NCBI GenBank assembly: GCA_002049455.2
Contig: KV919003.1
Span: 1 to 64,000 of the forward strand
Length of the DNA stretch: 64,000 nt
Direction of reading: 5' to 3'
Source of the DNA: Porphyra umbilicalis
Taxonomy: Eukaryota > Rhodophyta > Bangiophyceae > Bangiales > Bangiaceae
A program made the translations under genes and the position numbers. The notes beneath the pieces were generated by a model. It did no database searches. It saw only the letters and a program-made list of their open reading frames with translations, and was not told where the DNA came from. Of the stretch, positions 51,940 through 63,122 are shown piece after piece (the first letter of the stretch is position 1; every line of letters begins with the position of its first letter).

Positions 51940-54844
51940 GCCATAGCCATGGAATGATGATGGGTGGATGCATGGGGTGTGCGTAGGAAGATACCTTCCG
52001 TGCTTCAAAAACTGCTTTGCCTTGTCTGCGAGTGCGGGACAACGAGCGGGCGGCGAAGCTGAGGTGCTCGCCACCCGCTCGCCATGCGGCAGCCGCGTGC
52101 CCTGTGCTTTGAAAGCACGCGTCGCGGTCAATGCGGCGTGCCCCCCGCCCCGTCGTCGACACGGCCAAGTGCTGCGTGGCGGGGCGCCACATTGTGGCGC
52201 GTGTGGACACTCGTGGGACGTGGTGGAGATCTCCGGCTCTCGAGAGCCGTCACCCGTATCAAGCTTCGGTCGCGAGAGCCCATGACGAGAGCCGCACCCA
52301 TCCACGACCAGCGGCAGAAACACGTCACCCAATCAATGGCGGACTCACGATCTGCATCGCTGTGCAAGCGCGGCGGTGCACGGTGCCGGCCGCGGCCGGC
52401 GCCCGCGCGTGCGGCCACAGCCCGCGCCCTCTGCCTACCCACGGGCGCGGGCGGTGCCCGCCCGCCGCCCGGCGAGGGGGCGGCGGCCACGCGCCTCCCC
52501 AGCGGCCACTGCCGGCCGGCCGGCGGCGCCCGCGCCCGCCCGCCCCGCCCGTACCCCGCGACCGCCGACGCGTGTGCGGCGCGGGCGGGGGACGCAGCGT
52601 CGCCGCCGCCACGCGGGCGGTCGACCCCGTTATCACGTCCCGCCGCCGCCGCCTCCAGCGGCGGCGGCGGGGCCCCCATCCCGCTCACCCCGCGTCGCGC
52701 CCCGCTCTGGTCGCCTCGACCGCCGTCTGCGCGTGCCCCCGCCGTGCCGCCGTCGCCCCGTGCGGCTGCCGCCGACGGCCGCGGACGTGGGCGCGGCGCG
52801 GACCGCCCCCGTCCCACGCCGGCGCGGCGCCGGTCGCGGTCACCCCACCCCTCCGCGCCGCCCCCTGCGGTCGCCCTACCTTGCGTCGCGCTCTCCCCCT
52901 CCCCGCCACCGTCACGTCGTCGTGCTTTGCGCCTTCCCCCCCCCCACCCCCCCCCCCCTCTTCCCCATGACGGCGGCGGTCGTCGTCACGCCTCAACGGC
53001 GCACCCCCCCCCCCCACCCATGCCGGCGCTCCCCCCCCCCGCCGCCCGCTCCCCGCCGCCCCCTACAGCAACGGCACGGGCGTGCGGCGGCGCCGCACGG
53101 GCAGCCTCCGCCAGATGAGCCGCACGCCCGACGTCATCCCCCACCCCCCCCCCCCCCCGTGCCACGCGCGGCGCCCCCCCTCACCGCCGCCGCCCGCCGC
53201 GCGGCGGTGGCGGCGGTGCTCACCCCCCCCCCCCCCCCTGGTCACGGGCAGTCCCCCCCCTCCCCCCCCCTCAACCGCCGCCGCCCGCCTCGCCGCCGCC
53301 ACCCCCGACCGCCTGCACACGGTGCTGCTGCACGGGGGCTGGGTTGCGGCCGTGCGCCGCACGGCGGCGGCGGCCACCGCCGCCGCCGTCGCCGCCGCAA
53401 CCGCACGCACCGACGTGGCGGTTGCGCGCGGGGCGGCGGCGGCCGCCGCGGGGCGGCTGGCGGCGCTCGAGCGCCGCCGCGTCGCCGCCGCCGCCGCCGT
53501 GGACGCGACAGAGGCGCACCTCGCGCGTGCGTGGCGGGGGGGGGGGGGGGGGGGGGGGGGGTCGACGCCGCCCTCGCCGCGCAGCGCCTGGCGCAGCGCC
53601 GCGAGCACGTGGCGGCGGTGGTGGCGGCGCCGTGGGCGCCGCGCCGCGTGGCAGCGGAGGCGGCGGCGGCGGGGGCAGAGGCCGACGCGGCGATGGCGGC
53701 GGCGGCGGCGACAGCGGCGGCGGCGGCGGCAGCGGCGGCGGCCAATGACGCCGCGGCCGCCGCCGCGCGGTGGCGCGCCGAGACTGCCGTGGCGCCCCGC
53801 CGGCTGCGTGCGCCCGTTGACCCTGTCGGGGGCGGACGAGGTGACGACGCCGCGCGTGGCGTTGTGGCACCGCGTCTGCTGCGCGGCGGCGGCGACGCGC
53901 GGGCGGCAGAGGCGGCCGCCCCGCCGCTGCGTGTGCCGACTGGCCCGGAGCGGCGGGGCGACGGCGGCGGCGGCGGCGGCGGGGGCGGCGGCGACCGGTC
54001 GGTCGAGGGTGCCGCCGCCCGCCGTCGCCGTGCCGCCGCGCGGCGGGCCCGCCGTCGTCGTGCCGCCGCGGCGGCGGGCGGCGGGGGCCCCCCCCGCCGG
54101 GCGCCGCGTCGTCGGCGGCGGGCGCCGCCGCCGCGGTCGCCACCGCGGCGGCGGCGGCCGACGGGCCGGGGGTGGCGGCGGGGGTCGGGGCAGAGGGGGC
54201 GGGGGGTTCCCCCCCCCCCCGTGCCCCCCGACCGCCGACGGCGGCGGCGGCGCGGCGGCGCGCGGCGGCAGGCGCGGCCGCCGCCGTGGCCCGCGCGGCG
54301 GCGCGGTGTCGGGCGGCGGCGGGGGCGGTGGGGGTCGGGCGGGCGGGGGGGCGGCGGCCGCGCGCCGGTGCGGGGGTTTGAGGGCGCCGCCGGCGCGGGG
54401 CCGCGGGGGGATGCGCGCACACCCACTCCTCCCTCCCCCGCGTGTGCTCGCGGGAGGGGGGAGGTGGGGGTGTGCGGCGAGCGTTTGGGGGGGGCGCGTC
54501 GCTGCTGGGGGGCACCCCCACCGGCGGGGTCTTGCGGGGGTGTGGGTGGGGCGCTAGGGGGGGTGCGTCGGCGTCGTTTCCCAGTGCCGTTGCTGTTGAT
54601 GTGCGGGTGGCGTTGTCCCTTTTGTTTGCAGGGGTATGGTCGCTGCGTATGCGCGGGCGCAGGGGCGGGCAGCGGCCTGCCGCTCGCCGTGCGCAGGGTT
54701 CAGAAGAAACACGGCGCGGGCCTGACAGGCCTGCGCCCTCCGCCCCCCCCCAACCGCGCCGATCTGTGGAAAACGCCAGGCAGTTGCACAGCGTTAGGGC
54801 TGTTGGCGGGCAATAGCATGTCGGTCGCACGAGTGCCGACTTGC
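51940..54844. other. Hyper-GC low-complexity block
   Basis: About 2.9 kb, mostly GCC/GGC words with C- and G-runs (one run of about 22 G near 53538-53562). A plus frame starting about 52966 (MTAAVVVTPQRRT) later gives Ala-rich helix-like text (RLAALERRRVAAAAAVDATE, VDAALAAQRLAQRREHVAA) and might be a real Ala-rich protein interrupted by run-length errors. Equal-length frames exist on the other strand, so I do not call a gene. Confidence 0.4.
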
Positions 54845-55856
54845 ATCGTCGCGAAAATGTACCTCGTACTGAGAACGTGCCTGGGGAGTTGGCCAGCAGT
54901 ATTGCAGGTTGATCTGAAACGGTCCCAAATGGGCCCCCAGTACGATATTTGCCGAGATTTGTCGCGTACTGGACCCCTGTTCTCCACAGTGTTCTTCCAA
55001 ATGGGTAAGGTCCCATATTCGCATTTTAGATCCCCAGTACGATATGACACTGCTCAAAGTCGTGTCTGGGAGCCATGCGCGCACCTTGCGCACACCCCAG
55101 TAGGCATTCTGGAGGCACCCAGAGGCACCCGGAGGCCCCCAGAGGCACCCTGCAGGACGTCCTAGGGGATTTATCCAGGAGTTACGTGGTGACTTCTTGC
55201 GGCGATTCGTAGCCGCGCGGCAAAACGACTACGCATCGCACGCGGGAGCTCTGTCGTATGGGGCAGCAGTGGCGCCACGTTATTCCGCACGGATAGAGAA
55301 CGTGGTAGTGAAGCGTACGTTTTACATTGCGCCCTCACGCCTCCCGGGGGAGAGAGACCTGGTGGGAAGCGGCCGTATGGGCCGGATAGTCCCATCTGAC
55401 TGCTCGCCCACCCCACCCCGCCCCTCCCGCCCGTCCCGCCGACCCCGCCCTGCCCCTCCCGCCCGTCTCGCCCACCCAGCCTCGCCCCTCCCACCCAAGT
55501 CGGGCACCTGAAGAAGTATACACGACGACCACCGTAAGCAGGAGAAGCGCAAGAAAGAAAACAAACAGACAGACGACAGCACAAGCAAGAGTAAACAGCG
55601 AACACAACACCCCAAGTTAGACTCGGCCCCGACAGCGAAAAGAAGCAGGTCTGTACGCCCCCCCACTCCTGTGCCCGACCTGCGCAACGCGGCGGTAGTC
55701 GCGGCAGACAGACGCCGATCAGACATCGCGCGCTCCCGATGGATAAAGCCGAAACTCGTCCAAGTCCGTGCGCAAGTCGCGCCGCCACCGCCTCTGCCAC
55801 CATTCACATCACCTACATGGATACCCACAGCACGGGACAGGAAAGGGGAAATATGG

Positions 55857-55925
55857 GCAGTAAGGGGCAGTACGGGGCAGTACGGGGCAGTACGGGGCAA
55901 TACGGGGCAGTAAGGGGCAGAAGGG
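55857..55925 (+). repeat. 10-bp tandem repeat CGGGGCAGTA (left arm)
   Basis: About six copies of CGGGGCAGTA or one-base variants; the right arm has the complement (TACTGCCCCG) at about 58033-58095 with a different copy number. Confidence 0.85.
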
Positions 55926-56927
55926 AGAAGCACGGGACAGCACCACAGAGAAAAAGCGAGCAGTTTTTCCAGACGAGGACGCAGAAAGACGTCCTACGTG
56001 TAAAAACGGCACGCACCCTCCAACATCACTCCAGGTCGTCACCGCATGCACGGCAAGAGATCAAACGGGCGCTATGGTATACACAACACGACAACATACG
56101 CGTGTGTAAAGTTGAAAGTGATGCTCTAGGTGCACTTCGTGGCGGGAGGGCGGGCTGATCCGGCCACCGTAGAGGCAGTGCGGGCCGATCTGCGATCGCC
56201 AGACTTAGGTGCGCTCGGCCCACAGGATGTGCTGCTGCCAGGCACCCACTCTGAGTAAGAAAGGGCCGTGTGGGAAGGGTCAGGAGGACCCACCCGTTGG
56301 GAACGGGACTGACGGTGGGCGGGGGGGTGGACCGAAGCGGGTGGGGGTCCCTGAGGGGCGCGTGATGCGGTAAGGTGGTACTGGTCACGAGACGACCACC
56401 TGCGCTACACAAACGGACCATAGACCAATACGAGGTGGTGGAAGGGATCCTCGTCCAAGCAAGGCCCTCGTTTAAGATTTGACCGGCCACGAAGGCCCCC
56501 TGCCAGACGTGCTGCCGGCCCCTCACCAGTGGTACGCTCGGCCAAGCGGTTTCTGTTCAGAGGTTGTTCGGCTCCCGTGGCACGAGCCAGAGGAAGGCGG
56601 TTGTCAGAGGTGCAGCCCTGGCGTTCGTCTCCACCACACAGACTGGACAATACCTAGGAAGCCTTCCTCGCCGCCGACGAGGCGCCCTCGCAGTACCAGT
56701 CATTGCGCGTCAATAGATCTCAGCCTGCCACAAGCTGACCGAGATGAGCTATACTCAGGTGACTCCTGACCGGTAAGGGCCCTCACAGTGACCCAAAATG
56801 AGGATCACGGTGCCTGCGCGGGGCCGACTACGTTTCAGTGCTTGGCGGTGCGTGACATGGGCGCGGCTTAGCGGTTGCGGGCCACAGGATCTGTGTCCTC
56901 GTTGCGAGGTGTGACCAACCGGTCACA

Positions 56928-57024
56928 CCATCGAGGATCAATAAGGGCCACTTACGTTCTAGATGGTCGAGCCCCCCAGGATTCGGCGATCAGCGAACGC
57001 AGTTGATCTGTGACCAGTCCGCTG
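56928..57024. other. Spacer at the centre of the inverted repeat
   Basis: 97 bases of unique sequence between the arms. Its length would allow a stable cruciform loop. Confidence 0.8.
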
Positions 57025-59275
57025 TTGTGACCGGTTGGTCACACCTCGCAACGAGGACACAGATCCTGTGGCCCGCAACCGCTAAGCCGCACCCATGTCA
57101 CGCACCGCCAAGCACTGAAACGTAGTCGGCCCCGCGCAGGCACCGTGATCCTCATTTTGGGTCACTGTGAGGGCCCTTACCGGTCAGGAGTCACCTGAGT
57201 ATAGCTCATCTCGGTCAGCCTGTGGCAGGCCCAGATCTATTGACGCGCAATGATTGGTACTGCGAGGGCGCCTCGTCGGCGGCGAGTAAGGCCTCCTAGG
57301 TATCGTCCAGTGTGTGTGGTGGAGACGAACGCCAGGGCTGCACCTCTGACAACCGCCTTCCTCTGGCTCGTGCCACGGGAGCCGAACAACCTCTGAACAG
57401 AAACCGCTTGGCCGAGCGTACCACAGGTGAGGGGCCGACAGCACGTCTGGCAGGGGGCCTTCGTGGCCAGGCACACCTTAAACGAGGGCCTTTCTTGGAC
57501 GAGGATCCCTTCCACCACCTCGTATTGGTCTATGGTCCGTTCGTGTAACGCAGGTGGTCGTCTCGTGACCAGTACCACCTTGCCTCATCACGCGCGCCTC
57601 AGGAACCCCCACCCGCCCCCCTCCACGCCCCCGCCCACCGTCTATCCCGCTCCCAACGGCTGCGTTCTCCTGACCCTTCCCACACGGCCCTTCATCACAC
57701 AGAGTGGGTGCCTGGCAGCAGCACATCCTGTGGGCCGAGCGCACCTAAGTCTGGCGATCGTAGATCGGCCCGCACTGCCTCTACGGTGACCGGATCAGCC
57801 CGCCCTTCCGCTACGAAGTGCCCCTGGAGCATCACTTTCAACGTTGCACACGCGTATGTTATCGTTTTGTGTATACCATAGCGCCCGTTTGATCTCTTGC
57901 TGTGCATGCGGTGACGATCTGGAGTGCAGTTGGAGCGTGCGTGCCTTTTTTACACGTAGAACGTCTTTCTGCGTCCTCGTCTGGAAAACCTGCTCGTTTT
58001 TTCTCTGTGGTGCTGTCCCGTGCTTCTCCCTTCTGCCCCTTACTGCCCCGTATTGCCCCGTACTGCCCCGTACTGCCCCGTACTGCCTCGTGCTGCCCAG
58101 ATTTCCCCTCTCCTGTCCCGGGCTGTGGGCATCAATGTCGGTGTTGTGAATGGTGGCAAAGGCGGTGGCGGCGCGACTCGCGCACGGACTTGGACGAGTG
58201 GTGGAGGGTACGTGGTGGTCGAAGCTGGGGGAGGTGGCGCCAGTGCGGAGAGCGTCGACGGCGGGGCTGTTTCGGCTGTATCCGTCGGGAGCGCGCGATG
58301 CCTGATCAGCGTCTGCCTGCCGCGACTACCGCCGTGTTGCGCAGGTCGGGCACAGGAGTGGGGTGGCGTACAGACCTGTTTCTTTGCGCTGTGGGGGCCA
58401 AGTCTAACTTGCCGTGATGTGTTCGCTGTTTACTCTTTCTTGTGCTGTCGTCTGTCTGTTTGTTTTCTTTCTTGCGCTTCTCCTGCTTACGGTGGTCGTC
58501 TTGTATACTTCTTCAGGTGCCCGACTTGGGTGGGAGGGGCGAGGCGGGGTGGGCGAGACTGGCGGGAGGGGCAGGGCGGGGTGAGCGAGCAGTCAGATGG
58601 GAGTATCAGGCCCGTACGGCCGCTTCCCTGCCCCACCAGGTCTCTCTCCCCCGGGAGGCGTGAGAGCGCAATGTAAAACGTACGCTTCACTACCACGTTC
58701 TCTATCCGTGAGGTATAACGTGGCGCCACCGCTGCCCCATACGACAGAGCTCCCGCGTGCGATGCGTAGTCGTTTTGCCGCGCGGCTACGAATCGCCGCA
58801 AGAAGGCACCACGTAACTCCTGGATAAATCCCAGACGACTTCCTGCAGGGTGCCTCTGGGGGCCTCCGGGTGCCTCTGGGTGCCTCCAGAATGCCTACTG
58901 GGGTGCGCGCAAGGTGCGCGCAAGGCTCCCAGACACGACTTTGAGCAGTGTCATATCGTACTGGGGATCTAAAATGCGAATATGGGACCTTACCCATTTG
59001 GAAGAACACTGTGGAGAACAGGGGTCCAGTACGCGACAAATCTCGGCAAATATCGTACTGGGGGCCCATTTAGGACCGTTTCAGATCAATCTGCAATACT
59101 GCTGGCCAACTCCCCAAGCACGTTCTCAGTACGTGGTACATTTTCGCGACGATACTGGTTCAAGAATCGGATTTATTCTGAATAGAATCTATATCCTGAT
59201 TCATATCCTTCTTTTCTTGTCTATGGTTACAGATCCTATCCGTATTCAAGGAGGTGCGGCAACAATCTTATCTGA

Positions 59276-59960
59276 TTCCAGGGACGTGCGTTCAACACCC
59301 AGGCCTTCAGGGCGGTAGCGCGCTCGGCGACGCATCGACAACGGGCACGCCGGCTGGCTCCATGGCCGCGAGCACGTCCGAGGGCACGTACAGCCACGTT
59401 GCCGTGGCGGGGGGGGCGTGGGGCGGGGAAATGGGGGCCGCCGCCGCTACCGCAGCGGCGGCGGCCCGCCGGCGTGGCGCAACGCCCACGGGCAGGACCG
59501 TCACCCCGCCGCGCAGCACATCTGCGCACGGTGGGCGGGGCAGCCGACACGGCGCACGGGTGGGCGGGTGGAATCGACCGCCGCGCGAAGGGGCGCTTCT
59601 AACCGCGACGGTAGATGGCGTCAGCAACCGCCGACGCGCCGCCGCAACAGAAGCCGGCGCGCAGGCACGATCATCCGCGGGTTATCGTGAGCGCTTCGAA
59701 CCCCGGAAGACGCTGCGCGTGGTCGCCGCGTGCAACTCGGGACGGTGGGGGGGGGCAGGGGGGCACGCGCCGTCCGGGCCCTGAGACCCCTGCGGCGGGG
59801 CAGTCCTTCTCAGCAACGTAACTCCATTCGCTTTTAGCGTCATCGCGACCCTTCCAACGCTGACACGCCCTCAGATCCCTGATGACAAGAATGCAGACTG
59901 CCACCTCTGAAACGGAGAGCAAGTCCCATGATGTAAGTATATGTGTGCATCACTACACTT
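59276..59960. repeat. Dispersed ~0.7-kb element, copy 3 (3' end displaced)
   Basis: Same orientation as copies 1 and 2. Similarity stops after CATCACTACACTT at 59960, where a foldback element begins. More diverged in the GC-rich middle than the other pair. Confidence 0.85.
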
Positions 59961-60481
59961 AGTGGGGATACACGGCGAGAATTGCAAGAAAACACAGCGC
60001 AGCGGGCCCAAAACCGTCGTCCAGAGCACGTCTGCTTTTGGGTGTTTTGGGACGAACAGATAATCTGCAAACCGCCCTGGGGCTCTTTCAAGGCTGGTTT
60101 TTTCCAGAAAGGGCGCCAAAATCATATGTTCGCCGGGATAGATGCATCTCCACTCGTAAAAAGAGAGACACAGCATGAGACGTATACACTTCACCCTTCC
60201 AGAAAGAGAGAGAGACGGAGAAGCATCTATGGCCCTGCTAGCAGGCGGAATGTGTTGAGTGAGGAACGATTCCTGTTCTCGCAAAAATAAATATGCAGGG
60301 ACCTCGCATGGGATGGCCTCTGTGAGACTGTCAAGGGGGGTCCATCTGTTTTTTGCGCAGGAATTCTGTTTCAACAAAGAGGAACACGGGCCTCCAAGAG
60401 GCTCAAAACAGGCAAAAACAGACGTGCTTTTGACGACGGTTGTGCGCCCGCTGCGCAGTGTAGGGTTGCAGAGCCCCCACT
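59961..60481. repeat. Foldback element (~520 bp) inserted in dispersed copy 3
   Basis: Starts AGTGGGG and ends CCCCACT. The outer ~80-100 bases of each side are imperfect inverted repeats (CGCAGCGGGC, CCGTCGTC and GCACGTCTG occur in both arms in complement). The interior (60060-60390) is unique. No coding capacity recognised. Confidence 0.7.
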
Positions 60482-61022
60482 CGGCCAACCGCAGTCCCCC
60501 CCCTTGGGTGACGCGGCAAGGCAGTGTTTGAGGCTACCGGGCCAGCCGCCCCCCCGCTACCCGGTGCGGAGCGGTGTTATATGCCCGCGCGCGCGCGCAC
60601 GCGCGGGCCGACCCGGCCAAACGAGCCACCCAGGCGCCCCCTCCCTCCGACGCACACGGGGCGCTGGGCACACACACGCAGCGTGGGCGGGCAAGGCCTC
60701 CCCAGCTGCAACCACCGCCGTGCCGCTGAACCCCCCCCCCCTCACATGGCCCGGCAACGCACACAATCTCCGGCGGGAAACGGCCCGCAGGTCAAATCAC
60801 ACAAACAGGCAATCACAGCCACACACAGAGACCCCCCCCGGACGCTAGCGGCCGTGCGATCACCCGGCACGGCCCGACACGCCAGCAGAGCCACAGCACC
60901 TTCCATACGCACGGCCAAAGAGGCACGTGATTGGGCCATCGGCGGCCGACACGGTGAGATTCGCGCGAGGATGTGCAGGCTACCGCATCTTCCACATGAC
61001 GCCCAGATCCCCGATCAGAGAT
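60482..61022. other. Spacer downstream of the retrotransposon polyprotein
   Basis: About 540 bases. The copia element's polypurine tract and downstream long terminal repeat should begin close to 61022 and run leftwards, but I cannot define their edges because the other terminal repeat is outside the window. Confidence 0.4.
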
Positions 61023-63122
61023 TCACACTCCTAGCTTTCCGTCATCCGAGCGCGCCTGCTCCGGGGAAGCCGCCTGATGCGAGGGCGGTGCCACCGATAC
61101 CGAAGGCGCCTCTGGCGTGATCCCCTGGGTCGTCGTCGGGTTTGCTGCCGGGTTGGAGCGAATAATCCACTGCTGTACGGGGTTGTTGTCGACCCCCGTC
61201 CGCATCATCGTGTTCAGCGCGGAGCAGAGGCCGGGCTTGGTCAGGCCGTCTGCAATGTTGTGCTCCGACTTGACGACACCAACGTTGGATATCTCGTGCT
61301 TGCTGTAGGCATCTCGTGCGGCCGCGATGTCAATCATGAGCCGCTTCTCGGTCGTGTGAGATTCCCTCGTAATGACGTCAAACATCTGCTTCGAGTCGGT
61401 CAGCATCACCAATGGCAAAGGCTGGTCGTACACGCGTTCCAAGTCGTGCTTGAGGATGTAGGCTGCGTCAAAGGCGTCTGCGAAGGCGTAGAACTCACCA
61501 GCCATGATGCTTCTCACGACGCGTCGTGCCTTCTTACTTGCATAGGTCAGCAAGTGGCACCGGTCCGCCCCGTCGCAGAGCAGCGCGATGAAGCCCAGCT
61601 GGGACGACATATCGTCGTTTGATGCAAAGGAAGCGTCCGCGTACACGCGCAAGTGGAGCGACGCGCGTTCGAGGGGACCGTAGCGCAGCACGAGTGATCT
61701 GGTCGACTTGGCATGTTTGACTACTTTGTTGTACTCCTTGACGTGGCGCTCGGAGAGAAGCGCTTCCGTCACTTGAGCGGCACGGTTGATGGCATAGCAC
61801 AGATCTGGCCGACCGTGTGCGAGCCAGGCAAAAGCAGCACGCGCTCGTACAAAGTCGGTGAAACCGACTGCTAGCGGCAGTCGCGACAAGGCATCAATGT
61901 AGACAGTCTGGTCCAGGGTGAAAGACCTTGGTGGTCCCGGTAGCGTGCGCACGGACACGCCGATGAAGCTAAAGTCGTCGTACACGCGTGGTTTGAACTC
62001 AAACCTGTACAGAGTTGCCGTCGTCAGGTCTTGGAACCTCTTGTTTCCGCCCATGCAGGAGTCGTCCACGTCGGCGCCTAGCAGCCCGTCGGGGTCGCCA
62101 ACGTCCTTCTTGAGGAATAGCGCGGGGTCACCAGTAAGCGGGTTCATGACCAGGTCCTCCTTGACGTGGAGCATGAACGTGACGTCCCAGTAGTCACCGG
62201 CTTCCGGGGCACCGTACAGGGGCTTGAGCATCCGCAGCAGCTCGTCTTCAGCCAGCCCAAAGTATTTGGCGTCGCGTGGCCGCACCTTCAAGTAGAGTTC
62301 ACGTGCCATGGCATCCTTGCTCTGCAGTTACGCCTGGTTGACGTCGTGGGAGAAGAAACGCCAACCAAACACCGCACTCGTTGACACGATGACCTTCGTG
62401 GAGCTCTGTCGCAACGTTGACAAGTTGTGTACGATGAACGGCTTCTCACAGTCCCCACAGCCCTGGGCAACATAACGGGCCTTTGCCGCATCCGTCGGGG
62501 TGTTGGGCAGTTTGATCGCCAACACGAAGCGTGCACCAAGGATGTTGGCGTTGTCCGGCACGTCGTCCTTGTGCACCTTTTCCCAGACACATCGACGCTT
62601 GAGGCCGTCGGCCTCCGCTTGTTTGGCAAGCTCCATCGGCTCTGACGTTGCGCGTGGGTCACCGGGTTGGAGAACCTCCGTGATGAAGGTCAAACTGGGC
62701 TGGTCGTCGGCCGTTGTAGAGCCGCGGTGCTCTCGACGCGCCACCTCCCTGATCCGCCGGCCAACACTGTTGACAAGTGCATCCGCCGCAGAGATACCGT
62801 CGGAAACGTTGTGAGCAGCCGGGGACATCCCGGTATTCACGGAAGACTGATTGACTGTCGTCGTGGCGCTCGTCTTCATGGCTTCTTCGGCAGGCGTGGT
62901 CGCTCCCGTGATCCGCGGTGGTGCGTCCGCCGCTGCCGTGCCCGTTGGTGTCGCCTCGAGTGATGCTGCCGTCTCTTCGGTCCCGCTCGTAGCGCTCACT
63001 GGCGTTTTCGATGGCTTGTACACCTTCACCTGGTGTATGGAGAACAGCTTGAGTTGGTCCTTGATGTTGAGCCACAGCAACTTGCCATCGCTTCCTTCGA
63101 CCATGTATGGGCCCTCCCACTT
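61023..63122 (-). pseudogene. Copia reverse transcriptase and RNase H region
   Basis: Starts KWEGPYMVEG, then a variable Ser/Thr linker. RT follows: ARFVLAIKLPN, KARYVAQGC, FFSHDVNQA, an in-frame TAA (62328-62330) at the position where related elements have Tyr, then LQSKDAMARELYLKV and LLRMLKPLYGAPEAGDYW. The metal-binding box reads GADVDDSCMGGN, with Asp where most copia elements have Tyr (YVDD). RNase H has VYADASFAS, IMAGEFYAFADA, MLTDSKQMFD and SEHNIADGLTK, so its four acids are present. It ends at TAG 61023. Needed for copying RNA to DNA; the stop makes the copy inactive by itself. Confidence 0.9.

Larger units (their letters stand above)
54845..59153. repeat. 4.3-kb inverted repeat (arms ~2.1 kb, 97-bp spacer)
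   Basis: The left arm 54845-56927 begins ATCGTCGCGAAAATG and ends ACCAACCGGTCACA; the right arm 57025-59153 is its near-complement. Arms differ by substitutions, by the number of 10-bp CGGGGCAGTA repeats, and by a segment of about 85 bases present only in the right arm (near 58198-58285). No transposase or obvious target duplication is seen. The arms hold short open frames that mirror each other (for example 96 codons at 56479-56769 and 57184-57474), with no recognisable domain. Confidence 0.93.

Noticed and set aside
52376-55165. 929-codon plus frame
   Set aside because: Low-complexity shadow; it runs from the hyper-GC block into the inverted repeat and overlaps equal frames on the other strand.
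54845-59153. Palindrome as a sequencing artefact
   Set aside because: Arms differ by substitutions, tandem-repeat number and an ~85-bp indel, not expected from a read folding back on itself. Not fully excluded.
60482-61022. Copia downstream long terminal repeat
   Set aside because: Its edges cannot be set without the upstream copy, which lies outside the window.
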